From contig JAEIOD010000017.1 of assembly GCA_016342415.1 (NCBI GenBank), positions 1 through 64,000 of the forward strand: a stretch of 64,000 nucleotides of DNA, given 5' to 3'. Of this stretch, positions 13,904-22,860 are shown in pieces. Position 1 is the stretch's first letter; each line of letters opens with the position of its first letter. The translations under genes were made by a program, and so were the position numbers. The notes beneath the pieces are model-generated. The model was given only the letters and a program-made list of their open reading frames with translations, searched no databases and was not told where the DNA came from. Source of the DNA: Clostridiales bacterium. Its GTDB lineage: Bacteria > Bacillota > Clostridia > Peptostreptococcales > Acidaminobacteraceae.

Positions 13904-14806
13904 TTAAGGTGTATATTTGGATGCTGCATATATCTGTAAATAATTATCATTTTTCATTGTGACATCTAGGAAATTCTGTTGAGATATCGACTCGATTTTT
14001 CGACAGGTGATCTCATTGATCATCCTAATCACATCTTCCCTTTTTATAAATGCTTCTGGCAAAAACTTTGATCCTTCCAAAGTCATAAGATGCACATTAA
14101 TCATCTTATGTACGTCTAAATAAAAAACATCATCAACATTTATATCACTTATTTCAGTTTTTATATCACCACTTAATTCCAAGGATTTCATATAAGCGAA
14201 CTTACAAATTATTGTAGCCATCTCTGCTCTGGTGATATAAGCATCTGGAAAGAACTCATCTTTGCTACGGGGTAACATCACTTCTTGTTCTATGACACTC
14301 TGTATAGACTCATATCCCCAATGCGATTCATTCAAATCCATAAAAGATACTGTATCATGATGTTCCAATTGCAACAGTTCTGCAAATACGGTCGCAACTT
14401 CTGCACGTGTCATAAAATTCTTGGGCCTGAATGTTTTATCTGGATAACCAGAAATATAAGGTCTGTTGATTGTCGCTGCACTCCAAGGCGTTAATTCATC
14501 ACCTACAAAATAGACAACCACTTCAATTTCTTTTATGATTTCATCATTTTGTTTAACGATGAGTTTGGTATCTCCAAACCGGTTGGCGATCAATAGATTC
14601 TCTTTTATGGTAACAATCTTTTCATCTAAGCTTTCATATACATAACCTTCTTCTAATGGATAAGTCTTATACTCATCCAAGGCTTCATTTCCGAATTCCA
14701 GTTCTATGAGTTCATCTGCATAAACAAATGACGACATAAAAATTAAAGATGCTAGAAACAGCATCTGAAAGAATCCCATCTGAAATTGTTGCCTTTTGAT
14801 TTTCAT
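13904..14806 (-). CDS. Secreted S-layer-homology (SLH) domain protein
   Basis: This 300-residue protein has a signal peptide (LFLASLIFMSSFVYA, cleavage about residue 30), a short beta-rich Ig-like segment (35-105) and three SLH-type repeats. The first carries MTRAEVATVF, the second SHWGYESI and ITRAEMATII, the third the weaker IKREDVIRMI. SLH domains anchor proteins to secondary cell-wall polymers. After the third repeat the protein stops within what looks like a fourth partial unit (FLDV...YAASKYTP), so it may be truncated. The start overlaps the stop of the LytTR gene (TAATG), so they are one transcript. Confidence 0.8.
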   Translation of the reverse strand: MKIKRQQFQMGFFQMLFLASLIFMSSFVYADELIELEFGNEALDEYKTYPLEEGYVYESLDEKIVTIKENLLIANRFGDTKLIVKQNDEIIKEIEVVVYFVGDELTPWSAATINRPYISGYPDKTFRPKNFMTRAEVATVFAELLQLEHHDTVSFMDLNESHWGYESIQSVIEQEVMLPRSKDEFFPDAYITRAEMATIICKFAYMKSLELSGDIKTEISDINVDDVFYLDVHKMINVHLMTLEGSKFLPEAFIKREDVIRMINEITCRKIESISQQNFLDVTMKNDNYLQIYAASKYTP

Positions 14807-15531
14807 TAGACTCTATACCCTTCAAACAGTTCAAAAAACTCTTTATACTTGTAACGACTAAGAAGTGCCTTACCCTCAACCGCATCGAACTTTATTTCCC
14901 AGGATCTATTTTCCAATACTTCTAAAGATGTAATCTTATTCATGTTCACTACAAAGGATTGATAAGTCTGGAAAAAACGATCATCCAAACGTTCCAAAAT
15001 ATCTCTAAGAGACTCAGTACATTGATAATCTTGAGATTCCGTTATGACTTTTATAAACCTTCTATGTTTTTCAAAGTAAATAATTTCCTCAAAAGGTACT
15101 ATCACCAGTCCTTTTTTTGTCGTGAAACTAACTGATTTGGGTTCTTGTATATCATGGTCATCATACTCAATCAAGACCCATTCTTGAAGAATTCTAATCA
15201 ATTCAAGTTCGTCAATCGGTTTAACAAGATAAGCAAAAGGATGAATCTCAAAAGATCTTACTGCATATTTATCATGCGCAGAAATAACGATAAAACTAAC
15301 CGATTTAGAAACTCTAGAAATCAGTTTTGCAAAATCAAGACCCAACACTTCTTTGGCATCATCCAGTTCAACATCCAAAAGCATCAAATCAATTTCTTCA
15401 TTTTCTATTACATCCAGTGCAGCGAGTCCATTATCTACTACGAAAAGCTCAGCTTCTACTAAAGTTCGACCAACTACTGATGCAATATATTCTCTTGTGG
15501 CTAAATCATCATCTAATATAAGTACTTTCAT
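14806..15531 (-). CDS. LytTR-family response regulator
   Basis: This 241-residue protein has an N-terminal receiver domain (DDD near residue 8, phospho-acceptor Asp in LLDVEL near residue 53, Lys in LVKPI) and a C-terminal LytTR DNA-binding domain from about 140 (VIPFEEIIYFEKHRR-type text, then FQTYQSFVVNMNKI). LytTR regulators are partners of GHKL kinases of the AgrC/LytS type; the GHKL operon two transcripts downstream is the natural partner. The start at 15531 has GGAGGACT; an earlier in-frame start is not needed. The SLH gene is translationally coupled behind it. Confidence 0.88.
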   Translation of the reverse strand: MKVLILDDDLATREYIASVVGRTLVEAELFVVDNGLAALDVIENEEIDLMLLDVELDDAKEVLGLDFAKLISRVSKSVSFIVISAHDKYAVRSFEIHPFAYLVKPIDELELIRILQEWVLIEYDDHDIQEPKSVSFTTKKGLVIVPFEEIIYFEKHRRFIKVITESQDYQCTESLRDILERLDDRFFQTYQSFVVNMNKITSLEVLENRSWEIKFDAVEGKALLSRYKYKEFFELFEGYRV

Positions 15532-15582
15532 AAAGTCCTCCACACTTTTATTCTACATTAGTTTTTAAAAAAATAAAAGGTA

Positions 15583-16557
15583 TTACTCCTGTAACACCTT
15601 TTCAAAGAAATAAATTTCTTTCATCATCTCTTTTGTTTTTTCTACATCCTGATAGAAATACCGATTGTCCGCTTCACCAGGTAAGCTGAATTTTCTGATG
15701 TTGTTAAAATCAAATCCAATCAACTCAGAACCGTAGTATATTAAATCCTCTTTGGTTAAATCTGTTTTGACATAATCGTAACAGATACCAATAACTTTGG
15801 TAATGTTCAAGCCAAATGATTTTTTCACTATCTTGACAATAAAATCCTGTTGTCTCTGCGTTCTGGCAATATCACTATCACCTTTACCATCATTGTTTTT
15901 ACGCCATCTGATATAGCCCATCGCTTGAGTACCTGTTAATGTTTGTTCACCCGCATTTAAATGAATATGAAGTTCTGGTTTAGCATATGAATCGTCATAA
16001 TTCATATCAAACGGTACATTAACTTTGATACCACCAAGTGTGTCCACAATTGCAATTAACCCATAATAATTCACTTTGACATAATAGTGAATCGGTACAC
16101 CCACTAACTCTTCAATGGCTTTTCTTTGATTGTCAGCTCCACCCATTTCACCAGGGAAACAAAATACAGCATTGATCTTGTCTTGTCCTTGGTAGATCAT
16201 ACCTTCTACTTCGTGTTTTGTATCACGAGGTACAGTCATCATAACCAAATCTCTTTCAGACTTTGAATAGCTGACCAAAATCAAAGTATCCGCTCTATAT
16301 CCGTCAGTACCAAATAGTAAGACATTTACTCGATCCGAGTCCTCTATGCATTCTTGCCATAATTCTTCTTCAGTTTTTACAGGTTCTACTACAACTACAT
16401 CGTCTTCTGGTAATTCTACTACAACATCTTCAATAATATCATCTGCGCGTCTCGCATGAGACGGAGTATATGTTGCCTTAAAAACAGCAAACGCCCCTAT
16501 CGATAACAGTAGCATAACTACTAATATCAAACCAAGGACTTTAAGAAATTTCTTCAT
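15583..16557 (-). CDS. LCP-family (LytR-CpsA-Psr) cell-wall polymer transferase
   Basis: This 324-residue protein has one N-terminal membrane anchor (VLGLILVVMLLLSIGAF) and an extracellular LCP domain. Conserved residues are visible in YRADTLILVSY, TVPRDTKHEV, KVNYYGLIAIVDTLGG and YIRWRKNND...DIARTQRQQDF. LCP enzymes attach wall teichoic acids or other glycopolymers from lipid carriers to peptidoglycan. It directly follows a paralogue in the same direction and probably shares an operon. With the SLH protein and sensor genes nearby, the block is devoted to the envelope. Confidence 0.9.
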   Translation of the reverse strand: MKKFLKVLGLILVVMLLLSIGAFAVFKATYTPSHARRADDIIEDVVVELPEDDVVVVEPVKTEEELWQECIEDSDRVNVLLFGTDGYRADTLILVSYSKSERDLVMMTVPRDTKHEVEGMIYQGQDKINAVFCFPGEMGGADNQRKAIEELVGVPIHYYVKVNYYGLIAIVDTLGGIKVNVPFDMNYDDSYAKPELHIHLNAGEQTLTGTQAMGYIRWRKNNDGKGDSDIARTQRQQDFIVKIVKKSFGLNITKVIGICYDYVKTDLTKEDLIYYGSELIGFDFNNIRKFSLPGEADNRYFYQDVEKTKEMMKEIYFFEKVLQE

Positions 16558-17556
16558 CTATTGTCCTTTACTGTAGATTTCGATTAACAGTTTTTCTATT
16601 TCCGAAGGATCACCAATAAAGTAACTCGACTTTGGTGGTGCTTCTCCTGGTAAGTCATGCATCTCAATATTACCTATAGAAATACCAATTGCATCATCGG
16701 CATATGAAACCGCTAAATTAGCAGCAATATCTGTTTGAACATATTTGATACCTGTGTTTACAACATTCGGTAATTTTAAACTGATTGATTTTCTAAGCGC
16801 TTCTTTTATAAACGCTTGCATTCTATCAATTCTTGGTAAATCTCCAGCGGATGAAATGTCATCATTGTTTTGACGCCATCTTAAATAATCCACAGCATTC
16901 TTACCATCCAGAATTTGTTTGCCTTCTTTTATATCAATGTGAAGTTCTGGTTCAGCATAAATGTCATCATATTTCATATCAAATGGTACATTGATTTCTA
17001 TACCACCCAATGCATCTACAACTGCAGCAGCACCATTGTAATCAAACTTAACATAATAGTGTACTGGTACTTTAAACATATTGGCAATTTCTTGCTTTAA
17101 ACCTTTTGAACCACCTTTTTCACCACCATGACCATAAACGGCATTGATTTTCTTGTGATCCGCTCTTTCGGTATAACCATCAACCAACCAATAAGTGTCT
17201 CTTGGAATACTGACGACATCCAATAATTGATCCGTCGGATCAAAACTGGCAAACATAATGGTATCCGCTCTAGATCCATCGTGTGCAAAGACAACAAAGT
17301 TGACTCTATCGCTTGAATCAACTAATATTTCAAGTGCTGATCTAACGACTTCCTCTGATTCGGTTTGATCTTCCAAATCTACGACTTCTTCATTGCTAAC
17401 TTCTTCTCCCGGTAATGTATATGACGGTTCTGTATCTGGCATTGCCATAAGAGTCTCATCAATATCTGCACTCTTTATAAAGAAGTTCCATACGCCTGCA
17501 AATAACAGCGCAAAGCTTACTAAAGAAATAACAAACAATTTTATATAAAATTTCAT
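16558..17556 (-). CDS. LCP-family cell-wall polymer transferase (paralogue)
   Basis: This 332-residue protein has an N-terminal membrane span (LFVISLVSFALLFAGVW), an acidic linker (EEVSNEEVVDLEDQTE) and an LCP domain with SRADTIMFASF, SIPRDTYWLV, KFDYNGAAAVVDALGG and DYLRWRQNND...LPRIDRMQAF. Its stop is adjacent to the start of the second LCP gene. Sequence resemblance along the whole domain indicates duplication. Paired LCP genes are common where different polymers or partly redundant transfer steps exist. Confidence 0.9.
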   Translation of the reverse strand: MKFYIKLFVISLVSFALLFAGVWNFFIKSADIDETLMAMPDTEPSYTLPGEEVSNEEVVDLEDQTESEEVVRSALEILVDSSDRVNFVVFAHDGSRADTIMFASFDPTDQLLDVVSIPRDTYWLVDGYTERADHKKINAVYGHGGEKGGSKGLKQEIANMFKVPVHYYVKFDYNGAAAVVDALGGIEINVPFDMKYDDIYAEPELHIDIKEGKQILDGKNAVDYLRWRQNNDDISSAGDLPRIDRMQAFIKEALRKSISLKLPNVVNTGIKYVQTDIAANLAVSYADDAIGISIGNIEMHDLPGEAPPKSSYFIGDPSEIEKLLIEIYSKGQ

Positions 17557-17660
17557 AATACACCTAATAACCTTTCTCCGACTGACGTCTTTACTATAAT
17601 ACCATAAAATCTAAGCTAAGGCAGTTACATTTCTATTACATTTCATAACATTTTAATAAC

Positions 17661-17688
17661 TTGATAATTACAAATACTTTGATATACT
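17661..17688 (+). promoter_or_regulatory. Promoter of the DMT transporter gene
   Basis: TTGATA and TATACT are separated by 16 bases, 32 bases upstream of the ATG at 17720. The region between this gene and the divergent LCP gene holds no other clear element. Confidence 0.55.
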
Positions 17689-17719
17689 ACAGAAGAACTA
17701 CTATAGAAAGCGAGAGATT

Positions 17720-18568
17720 ATGAAAAACAAATACAAAGGTATTACCCTTATCATTTTAGCCGCACTTTTTTTCTCCCTTATGGCTACGACGGTAAAATCA
17801 GTCAATGAGTTCCCTTTAATACAAAAAGTTTTTTTTAGAAATTTCATTGGTGTCATTATTTTATCCTTCTATGTCGTCAAAGATAAAAGCATTTTAAAGG
17901 TCAACAATAAAGTTTTAATGTTCGGTCGATGTGCATTTGGACTGACTGGTGTCTTCCTATATTATAAGTCATTGGGACTTCTTAATTTATCCGAAGCAGT
18001 TGTTATCAACAAACTATCACCCTTCTTTGTGATTGTACTAGGCGGTCTTGTTTTAAAAGAAAAAATTAGGCCGGGTCAATTCATTGCTGTGTTTATAGCA
18101 CTTGGTGGAATAGTCGTTTTACTTAGACCACAAATGTCCATTGATATTATGCCTGCAATCATCGGTATCTCAGGTGCACTGGCTGCAGCTGGCGCTTACA
18201 CCATTATTCGAGAACTAAGGCACAGTGACAAACCGACGACCATCGTATTTTACTTCTGTTTAAGTTCCACACTGGTAACACTGCCATTTTTATTGAGTAA
18301 TTTTATGATGCCAACATGGATACAGCTCTTCCAATTGTGTATGATTGGAATCTTTGCACTGATTGCTCAGCTTCTGATGACGAATGCTTATAGATACGCA
18401 CCGGCATCGCAGTTGTCGATCTATACCTATATGAACATTATCTTTTCATCTCTTTGGGGTGTACTGTTTTGGAGCGAATCACTCAGTTCGACGTTTTTAA
18501 CAGGAGCAGGTCTCATAATAGTGGCTGGATTTATTAACTTTTATACTGCCAACAAAAAAACAGCTTAG
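17720..18568 (+). CDS. DMT-family transporter (EamA domains)
   Basis: This 282-residue membrane protein has about ten spans in two EamA repeats (residues 8-135 and 148-277). Recognisable text includes LSEAVVINKLSPFFVIVLGG at the end of the first half and YAPASQLSIYTYMNIIFSSLWG in the second. Members export or import small metabolites such as amino acids or nucleotides, but substrates cannot be read from sequence. It is monocistronic, with its stop inside a hairpin shared with lspA on the other strand. Confidence 0.88.
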   Translation: MKNKYKGITLIILAALFFSLMATTVKSVNEFPLIQKVFFRNFIGVIILSFYVVKDKSILKVNNKVLMFGRCAFGLTGVFLYYKSLGLLNLSEAVVINKLSPFFVIVLGGLVLKEKIRPGQFIAVFIALGGIVVLLRPQMSIDIMPAIIGISGALAAAGAYTIIRELRHSDKPTTIVFYFCLSSTLVTLPFLLSNFMMPTWIQLFQLCMIGIFALIAQLLMTNAYRYAPASQLSIYTYMNIIFSSLWGVLFWSESLSSTFLTGAGLIIVAGFINFYTANKKTA

Positions 18569-18581
18569 TCAACTAAGCTGT
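18560..18581. terminator. Bidirectional terminator between DMT gene and lspA
   Basis: ACAGCTTAGT and ACTAAGCTGT form a perfect 10-bp stem around CA. Both convergent genes end with codons ACA GCT TAG inside this same palindrome. On the minus strand seven T residues follow, so it is a strong terminator for lspA; on the plus strand the T run is weak. Confidence 0.8.
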
Positions 18582-19007
18582 AATCATTTCTACTATGAGT
18601 AATAAAATGGAACCTGAAATAACAAAGAAATCTGCTATATTAAAGTATGGCAGTTTTTTTATTTCAAAGGTATAAAAATCAACGACATACCCTCTTGTAA
18701 ACCGATCCATCACATTGCCTGTACCACCACCAATAATAAAAGACAATGACAACAACAATGCCATACTGGCACCTGTTTTATAAGACATGTATCCGAAGAC
18801 CAGTAGAGCAATGACTAAAAACAAAGAAAATCCTTTTAAAAACGTTGGGTATTTTTTTAAAAAACCCATCGCAGCACCACGATTTTCAACATATCTTAGT
18901 CTTATAACACCAAACTTTTTCGATCCCTTATTTTTCAAATATTTCACAGCAAGATATTTGAAATATTGATCCAACAGAATTACCGATAAAATAATAATAA
19001 TATACAT
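18573..19007 (-). CDS. lspA: Lipoprotein signal peptidase (signal peptidase II)
   Basis: This 144-residue protein has four membrane spans and the family motifs LDQYFKY, VENRGAAMGFL, GGGTGNVMDRFTRGYVVDF and FNIADFFV. The catalytic Asp pair corresponds to VVDF and NIADF. It cleaves the signal peptide of diacylglyceryl-modified prolipoproteins; several such lipoproteins are encoded in this window. It lies downstream of the cardiolipin synthase gene, four bases after its stop. Confidence 0.95.
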   Translation of the reverse strand: MYIIIILSVILLDQYFKYLAVKYLKNKGSKKFGVIRLRYVENRGAAMGFLKKYPTFLKGFSLFLVIALLVFGYMSYKTGASMALLLSLSFIIGGGTGNVMDRFTRGYVVDFYTFEIKKLPYFNIADFFVISGSILLLIVEMITA

Positions 19008-19010
19008 AAT

Positions 19011-20555
19011 TTACTGAAGCGGTGATACCAATCTACCAAATGCTTCTAAAACCTTTCTATACAGTTTTCGTTTCTTAAACTCATCCAAATGAATTTCTTC
19101 AGATCGTCTTAAGTCCTCGTAAAAGTCGTTTTTAAGTTCTCTTACAACCGATTTGTCATAAATAAATGCATTGACCTCAAAATTAAGTTCCATGCTTCGA
19201 ATATCAAGATTGGCTGTTCCAACCGAAGCACAGGACTCATCTACTAAAAGTGACTTTGAATGAATAAAGCCTCCTTTATATGCAAAGATTCTTACATTTG
19301 ATTCTAGAAGATCTTGAATATAAGATTGATTGGCCCAATAGACCATGAAGTGATCTGCAATATCAGGAATAATAATCCTGACTTCCACACCACTGAGAGC
19401 AGCCGTTTTCATTGCAACCAACAAACTGTCTTCTGGTACCAAATAAGGTGAAGTAATACATATGCTTCTCTTAGCCAAAGCAATCATTTTAAAATAGCCT
19501 TGCATAATAATGTGTTTGTCTGAGTCTGGACCGCAGCTGACAATTTGCATCAAAACTTTATCCACAATCTTATGTTTTGGATAGTGACTCTTTAGGTCGT
19601 TGATTATACCACCAGAGAATGTCCAGTCATCCAAAAAAATATTGTTAAGAGCATAAACGGATTCACCTTTCAGCATCAGATGTGTATCTCTCCAATAACC
19701 AAAATATTCTTTCTTACCAACATACTCATCACCAATATTCAAACCACCAACAAAACCGACCACACCATCTATTGTCACAATTTTTCTGTGGTTTCTGTAA
19801 TTAAAGTTTCTTGATAAAAACGGTGTTAGTACCGGTAAAAAAGCTTTCACATGAACACCAGCATCTCTGAGTTCATCTAAGTAAGCACTCGATAATTTCC
19901 AGCTCCCAACTGCATCATATAAAAAATTGACTTCTATACCCTGTTTGGCTTTTGAGATTAAAACATTTTTGAATCGAGCCCCCAAGTCATCTTCCTTAAC
20001 GATAAAAAACTGAAAGTTTATCACTGTTGTTGCTCGTTTCAGTTCTTCTAACATAACTGCAAAAGTAATAGCACCATCTGCCATGACCTTTACTTTGTTA
20101 TTTAATAGAACTTTTGAATCACTGTTGTTTTGAAGCAATTTAATCAAACTTCTCGAGATGTCATCTACTTCATATTCCAAAGTGTTTAACCACTTTTCAT
20201 CTCTTCTTTTTCTATCTTCAAGCCACTTTGGGTACACTTCCATTTTTTTGTTTTTTACACGATATTTTTTTCTAAAAGACCTACCAAACATCAGATAGGC
20301 AATCAAACCAAAACCAGGAAATAAAACCAGAATAAGAAGCCATGAAATCATTCTTTGTGGATTTCTCTTTTCAATCAGTACAACCAAAACTGCAATCACC
20401 ACATAAATATTAAATAGGATTGTAAACAACAGTTTCATTTGTTTAAAAACCTTAGCATTAAATACATCAATGAAAAAAAGCACCAACACAGCAATCGCTA
20501 TAACGACTATTGGTGCCAATATTAAAACAATTCCCGGTTTCCTCTTTTTTGGCAT
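19011..20555 (-). CDS. cls: Cardiolipin synthase
   Basis: This 514-residue protein has two N-terminal membrane spans, a PLDc_N region (RNPQRMISWLLILVLFPGFG) and two HKD motifs: NHRKIVTIDGVVGFVGG and IHSKSLLVDESCASVGTAN. It joins two phosphatidylglycerol molecules to make cardiolipin and glycerol. The length fits the Firmicutes enzyme. It lies between a DegV gene and lspA with almost no spacing, suggesting an operon of envelope-lipid genes. Confidence 0.95.
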   Translation of the reverse strand: MPKKRKPGIVLILAPIVVIAIAVLVLFFIDVFNAKVFKQMKLLFTILFNIYVVIAVLVVLIEKRNPQRMISWLLILVLFPGFGLIAYLMFGRSFRKKYRVKNKKMEVYPKWLEDRKRRDEKWLNTLEYEVDDISRSLIKLLQNNSDSKVLLNNKVKVMADGAITFAVMLEELKRATTVINFQFFIVKEDDLGARFKNVLISKAKQGIEVNFLYDAVGSWKLSSAYLDELRDAGVHVKAFLPVLTPFLSRNFNYRNHRKIVTIDGVVGFVGGLNIGDEYVGKKEYFGYWRDTHLMLKGESVYALNNIFLDDWTFSGGIINDLKSHYPKHKIVDKVLMQIVSCGPDSDKHIIMQGYFKMIALAKRSICITSPYLVPEDSLLVAMKTAALSGVEVRIIIPDIADHFMVYWANQSYIQDLLESNVRIFAYKGGFIHSKSLLVDESCASVGTANLDIRSMELNFEVNAFIYDKSVVRELKNDFYEDLRRSEEIHLDEFKKRKLYRKVLEAFGRLVSPLQ

Positions 20556-20558
20556 ATT

Positions 20559-21389
20559 TTACTCCCAGCAGTAAGCAACTCCAATAGCACCTGGTCCAAC
20601 ATGCGTTCCAATAACAGGACCAATAGCTGTGATCTCAAAAGATTCCCCTAATTGATCACTAAATGATTTAGCATCTTCCAAACAGTGAATATGATGAACA
20701 TAACCACCAGTAATCCTATTGTCTTTCTGATCTTCTCTAAGTATATCAATCATTGATTGTAATGCTTTTTTTCTTGTTCTTACTTTACCCAAAACCGATG
20801 TCTTCCCATCAGCTACTGTTAAAATAGGTTTAATTTGCAACACACTGCTTAACAAAGCCTTTGCAGATCCAATACGTCCACCTCTTTTAAGATATTCCAT
20901 CGTATCAGGTATAAAAACAAAACGGCTATGTTGTATCACATGGTTTATTTTATCCATTACCGTTTCAAAAGAAGAATCCAGTAATTCTGCACCTTTTAAA
21001 ACAGCTAAACCCAATTGCATACAATTGGATCTTGAATCGACCATTTCAATCTTACGGTTGGGATATTTTTCTTTGAGCTCATTGGCAACCATACATGCCG
21101 ATTGATAAGTGCCACTCATTTCTGATGAAATAAATACTCCAATCAAATCATGTCCCGCTTTTAATATGTTTTCAAAAGTTTCTTCTACTTCCGATAAAAT
21201 CGGTTGAGATGATTTAGGGAAAAATTCCGATTGATCTAGTTTTTCAAAATAAAATTCATTGCTGATTTCAGTTTCCTTATAGATTTCATCTCCAAAAGAA
21301 ACGCTTAAGGACAACACACTTATATCTAGTTTTTTTAATAAAGCTACTGGTATATAAGCTGTACTGTCAGTTACAATTTTTATACTCAT
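20559..21389 (-). CDS. DegV-family fatty-acid-binding protein
   Basis: This 276-residue protein starts IKIVTDSTAYIP and contains FPKSSQPILSEVEETF, VFISSEMSGTYQSA and the ending GPVIGTHVGPGAIGVAYCW, all typical of DegV. Members bind a fatty acid and, in Gram-positive bacteria, can act as FakB subunits that present fatty acids to the kinase FakA for phosphorylation. No fakA is seen in this window. It is probably co-transcribed with cls, which would fit lipid metabolism. Confidence 0.93.
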   Translation of the reverse strand: MSIKIVTDSTAYIPVALLKKLDISVLSLSVSFGDEIYKETEISNEFYFEKLDQSEFFPKSSQPILSEVEETFENILKAGHDLIGVFISSEMSGTYQSACMVANELKEKYPNRKIEMVDSRSNCMQLGLAVLKGAELLDSSFETVMDKINHVIQHSRFVFIPDTMEYLKRGGRIGSAKALLSSVLQIKPILTVADGKTSVLGKVRTRKKALQSMIDILREDQKDNRITGGYVHHIHCLEDAKSFSDQLGESFEITAIGPVIGTHVGPGAIGVAYCWE

Positions 21390-21392
21390 ACT

Positions 21393-22847
21393 TTACTCCT
21401 GTGTAAACCATTTTTCATTATAGTTATTTCCTGAATTCCAGAAAATATAATCCTCTATACCAAGATCTTTACAAGCTTGAATTTGCGCTTGAATCTCAGC
21501 TGTACCATAAGGGATATAGCCTTTTACCCACTTGGCAGTAAAAGCTTGTAACCAAGGTCTTAAATCAGCTGGTGTTTCAACATTTGAATTTCTCTCCATA
21601 GAATCTGACATTGATTCATAAATTGTTTTGTAAGGGGCAGCATCAGGAACTGGTAAACCAAAGATATTTGGACCATAGTGAGATGGATAAACCATCGGAC
21701 ACATATAATCTGATACATTTGTCATACCTTCCCAGTGTTGACCAATACCTGAATCGTTAATTGTTGTTGCAGTCCATCCAAACACATCAAGTGCAACATA
21801 TGCTTCCATCGGATTGATTTCTGAATAAGCATATTTTACAAAGTTTTGAATGGCATATGTTTTAGAATGATTATCAGGATTTCTGAAATCTAAATTCTTG
21901 TCTAAGCTTGAACCGGTTGCAGGGAAACGTACATAATCAAACTGAATTTCGTTAAATCCATATTCAATCGCCTCTTTTGCCACTTCAACATTGTATTTCC
22001 ATAATTCTTCATCAAACGGAGATGCCCAGTATGCTTTGTCGGCGTAATAAACATTACCTGAACTCTTGTAAGAAATTGCTCTTTCCGGGTACAATTGAGC
22101 ATATTGAGGTGATTTAAACGTTACAATTCTAGCAATCGTATAAATATCATTTTCTTTCATCTTAGCCATGAAAGCTTCCATGTCTTTGATCAAAACATAC
22201 TTATTTGCATTGGGTACATATTTCTCAGCAGCTTCAGAATGGAAGGTGATATAACCTGCATCATTTTTGACATCGATAACAACCGCATTCAGTTCTGTTT
22301 TATTGATCAGTTCAATAATATCATCCATTCTTTCAGAAGCTGCAGTATTTGCAGTCACATAAACACCTTTAACATTGATCTTTGGATTATTAGGAAAATC
22401 AGTAATCTTTTCAAATGGTGTATAATCAACATCATCATATGGCTTAGAAATTTTTGCCGTATAATCAACTGGTTCTGTTACTTCTTCTGTACCTTCTGTT
22501 TCTGTACCTTCAGTTTCAGTACCTTCGGTTTCAGTACCTTCGGTTTCCGTACCTTCAGTTTCAGTACCTTCAGTTTCAGTACCTTCAGTTTCCGTACCTT
22601 CAGTTTCAGTACCTTCTGTTTCAGTACCTTCTGTTTCAGTATCTTCAGTTTCTGTTACTTCTGTTTCTGTATCAGTGCTTTCGGCGTTGGTGCTTTCGGC
22701 GCCTGTACCCTCAGTGTTGTTAATCGCTATATTATTGTCTGTATTTAGATCTACAGACACTTCATTTACTTCATCGATATTATTACCACATGCTACCAAC
22801 ATACTCAGAAGCATTGTTATTATTAGACCTATTGCTGTTTTTTTCAT
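21393..22847 (-). CDS. COG1306-type putative glycoside hydrolase lipoprotein with TETEG repeat linker
   Basis: This 484-residue protein has a lipoprotein signal (LLSMLVACGNN, lipid on the Cys), a linker of about 110 residues dominated by ten TETEG units, and a C-terminal TIM-barrel-like domain of the putative glycoside hydrolase family (PF13200, DUF4015). Landmarks are VKGVYVTANTAAS, VIDVKNDAGYITF, IQFDYVRFPATGS and DYMCPMVYPSHYG. Family members are thought to act on cell-surface polysaccharide, but activity is not established. The linker would carry the domain away from the membrane through the wall. Its DNA is repetitive and probably varies in copy number. Confidence 0.88.
   Translation of the reverse strand: MKKTAIGLIITMLLSMLVACGNNIDEVNEVSVDLNTDNNIAINNTEGTGAESTNAESTDTETEVTETEDTETEGTETEGTETEGTETEGTETEGTETEGTETEGTETEGTETEGTETEGTEEVTEPVDYTAKISKPYDDVDYTPFEKITDFPNNPKINVKGVYVTANTAASERMDDIIELINKTELNAVVIDVKNDAGYITFHSEAAEKYVPNANKYVLIKDMEAFMAKMKENDIYTIARIVTFKSPQYAQLYPERAISYKSSGNVYYADKAYWASPFDEELWKYNVEVAKEAIEYGFNEIQFDYVRFPATGSSLDKNLDFRNPDNHSKTYAIQNFVKYAYSEINPMEAYVALDVFGWTATTINDSGIGQHWEGMTNVSDYMCPMVYPSHYGPNIFGLPVPDAAPYKTIYESMSDSMERNSNVETPADLRPWLQAFTAKWVKGYIPYGTAEIQAQIQACKDLGIEDYIFWNSGNNYNEKWFTQE
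22494..22643. repeat. Ten 15-bp tandem repeats in the lipoprotein gene
   Basis: Ten units of the type TTCAGTTTCAGTACC (plus-strand reading) follow one another, encoding TETEG on the minus strand. The last unit diverges at one base. Since 15 is a multiple of three, changes in copy number keep the frame, so only linker length would vary. Confidence 0.9.
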
Positions 22848-22860
22848 AAAATCTCTCTTT

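Noticed and set aside
22239..22748. Rightward Phe/Cys/Ser-rich frame opposite the TETEG repeat
   Set aside because: Antisense reading of the repetitive linker; no ribosome-binding site and extreme composition.
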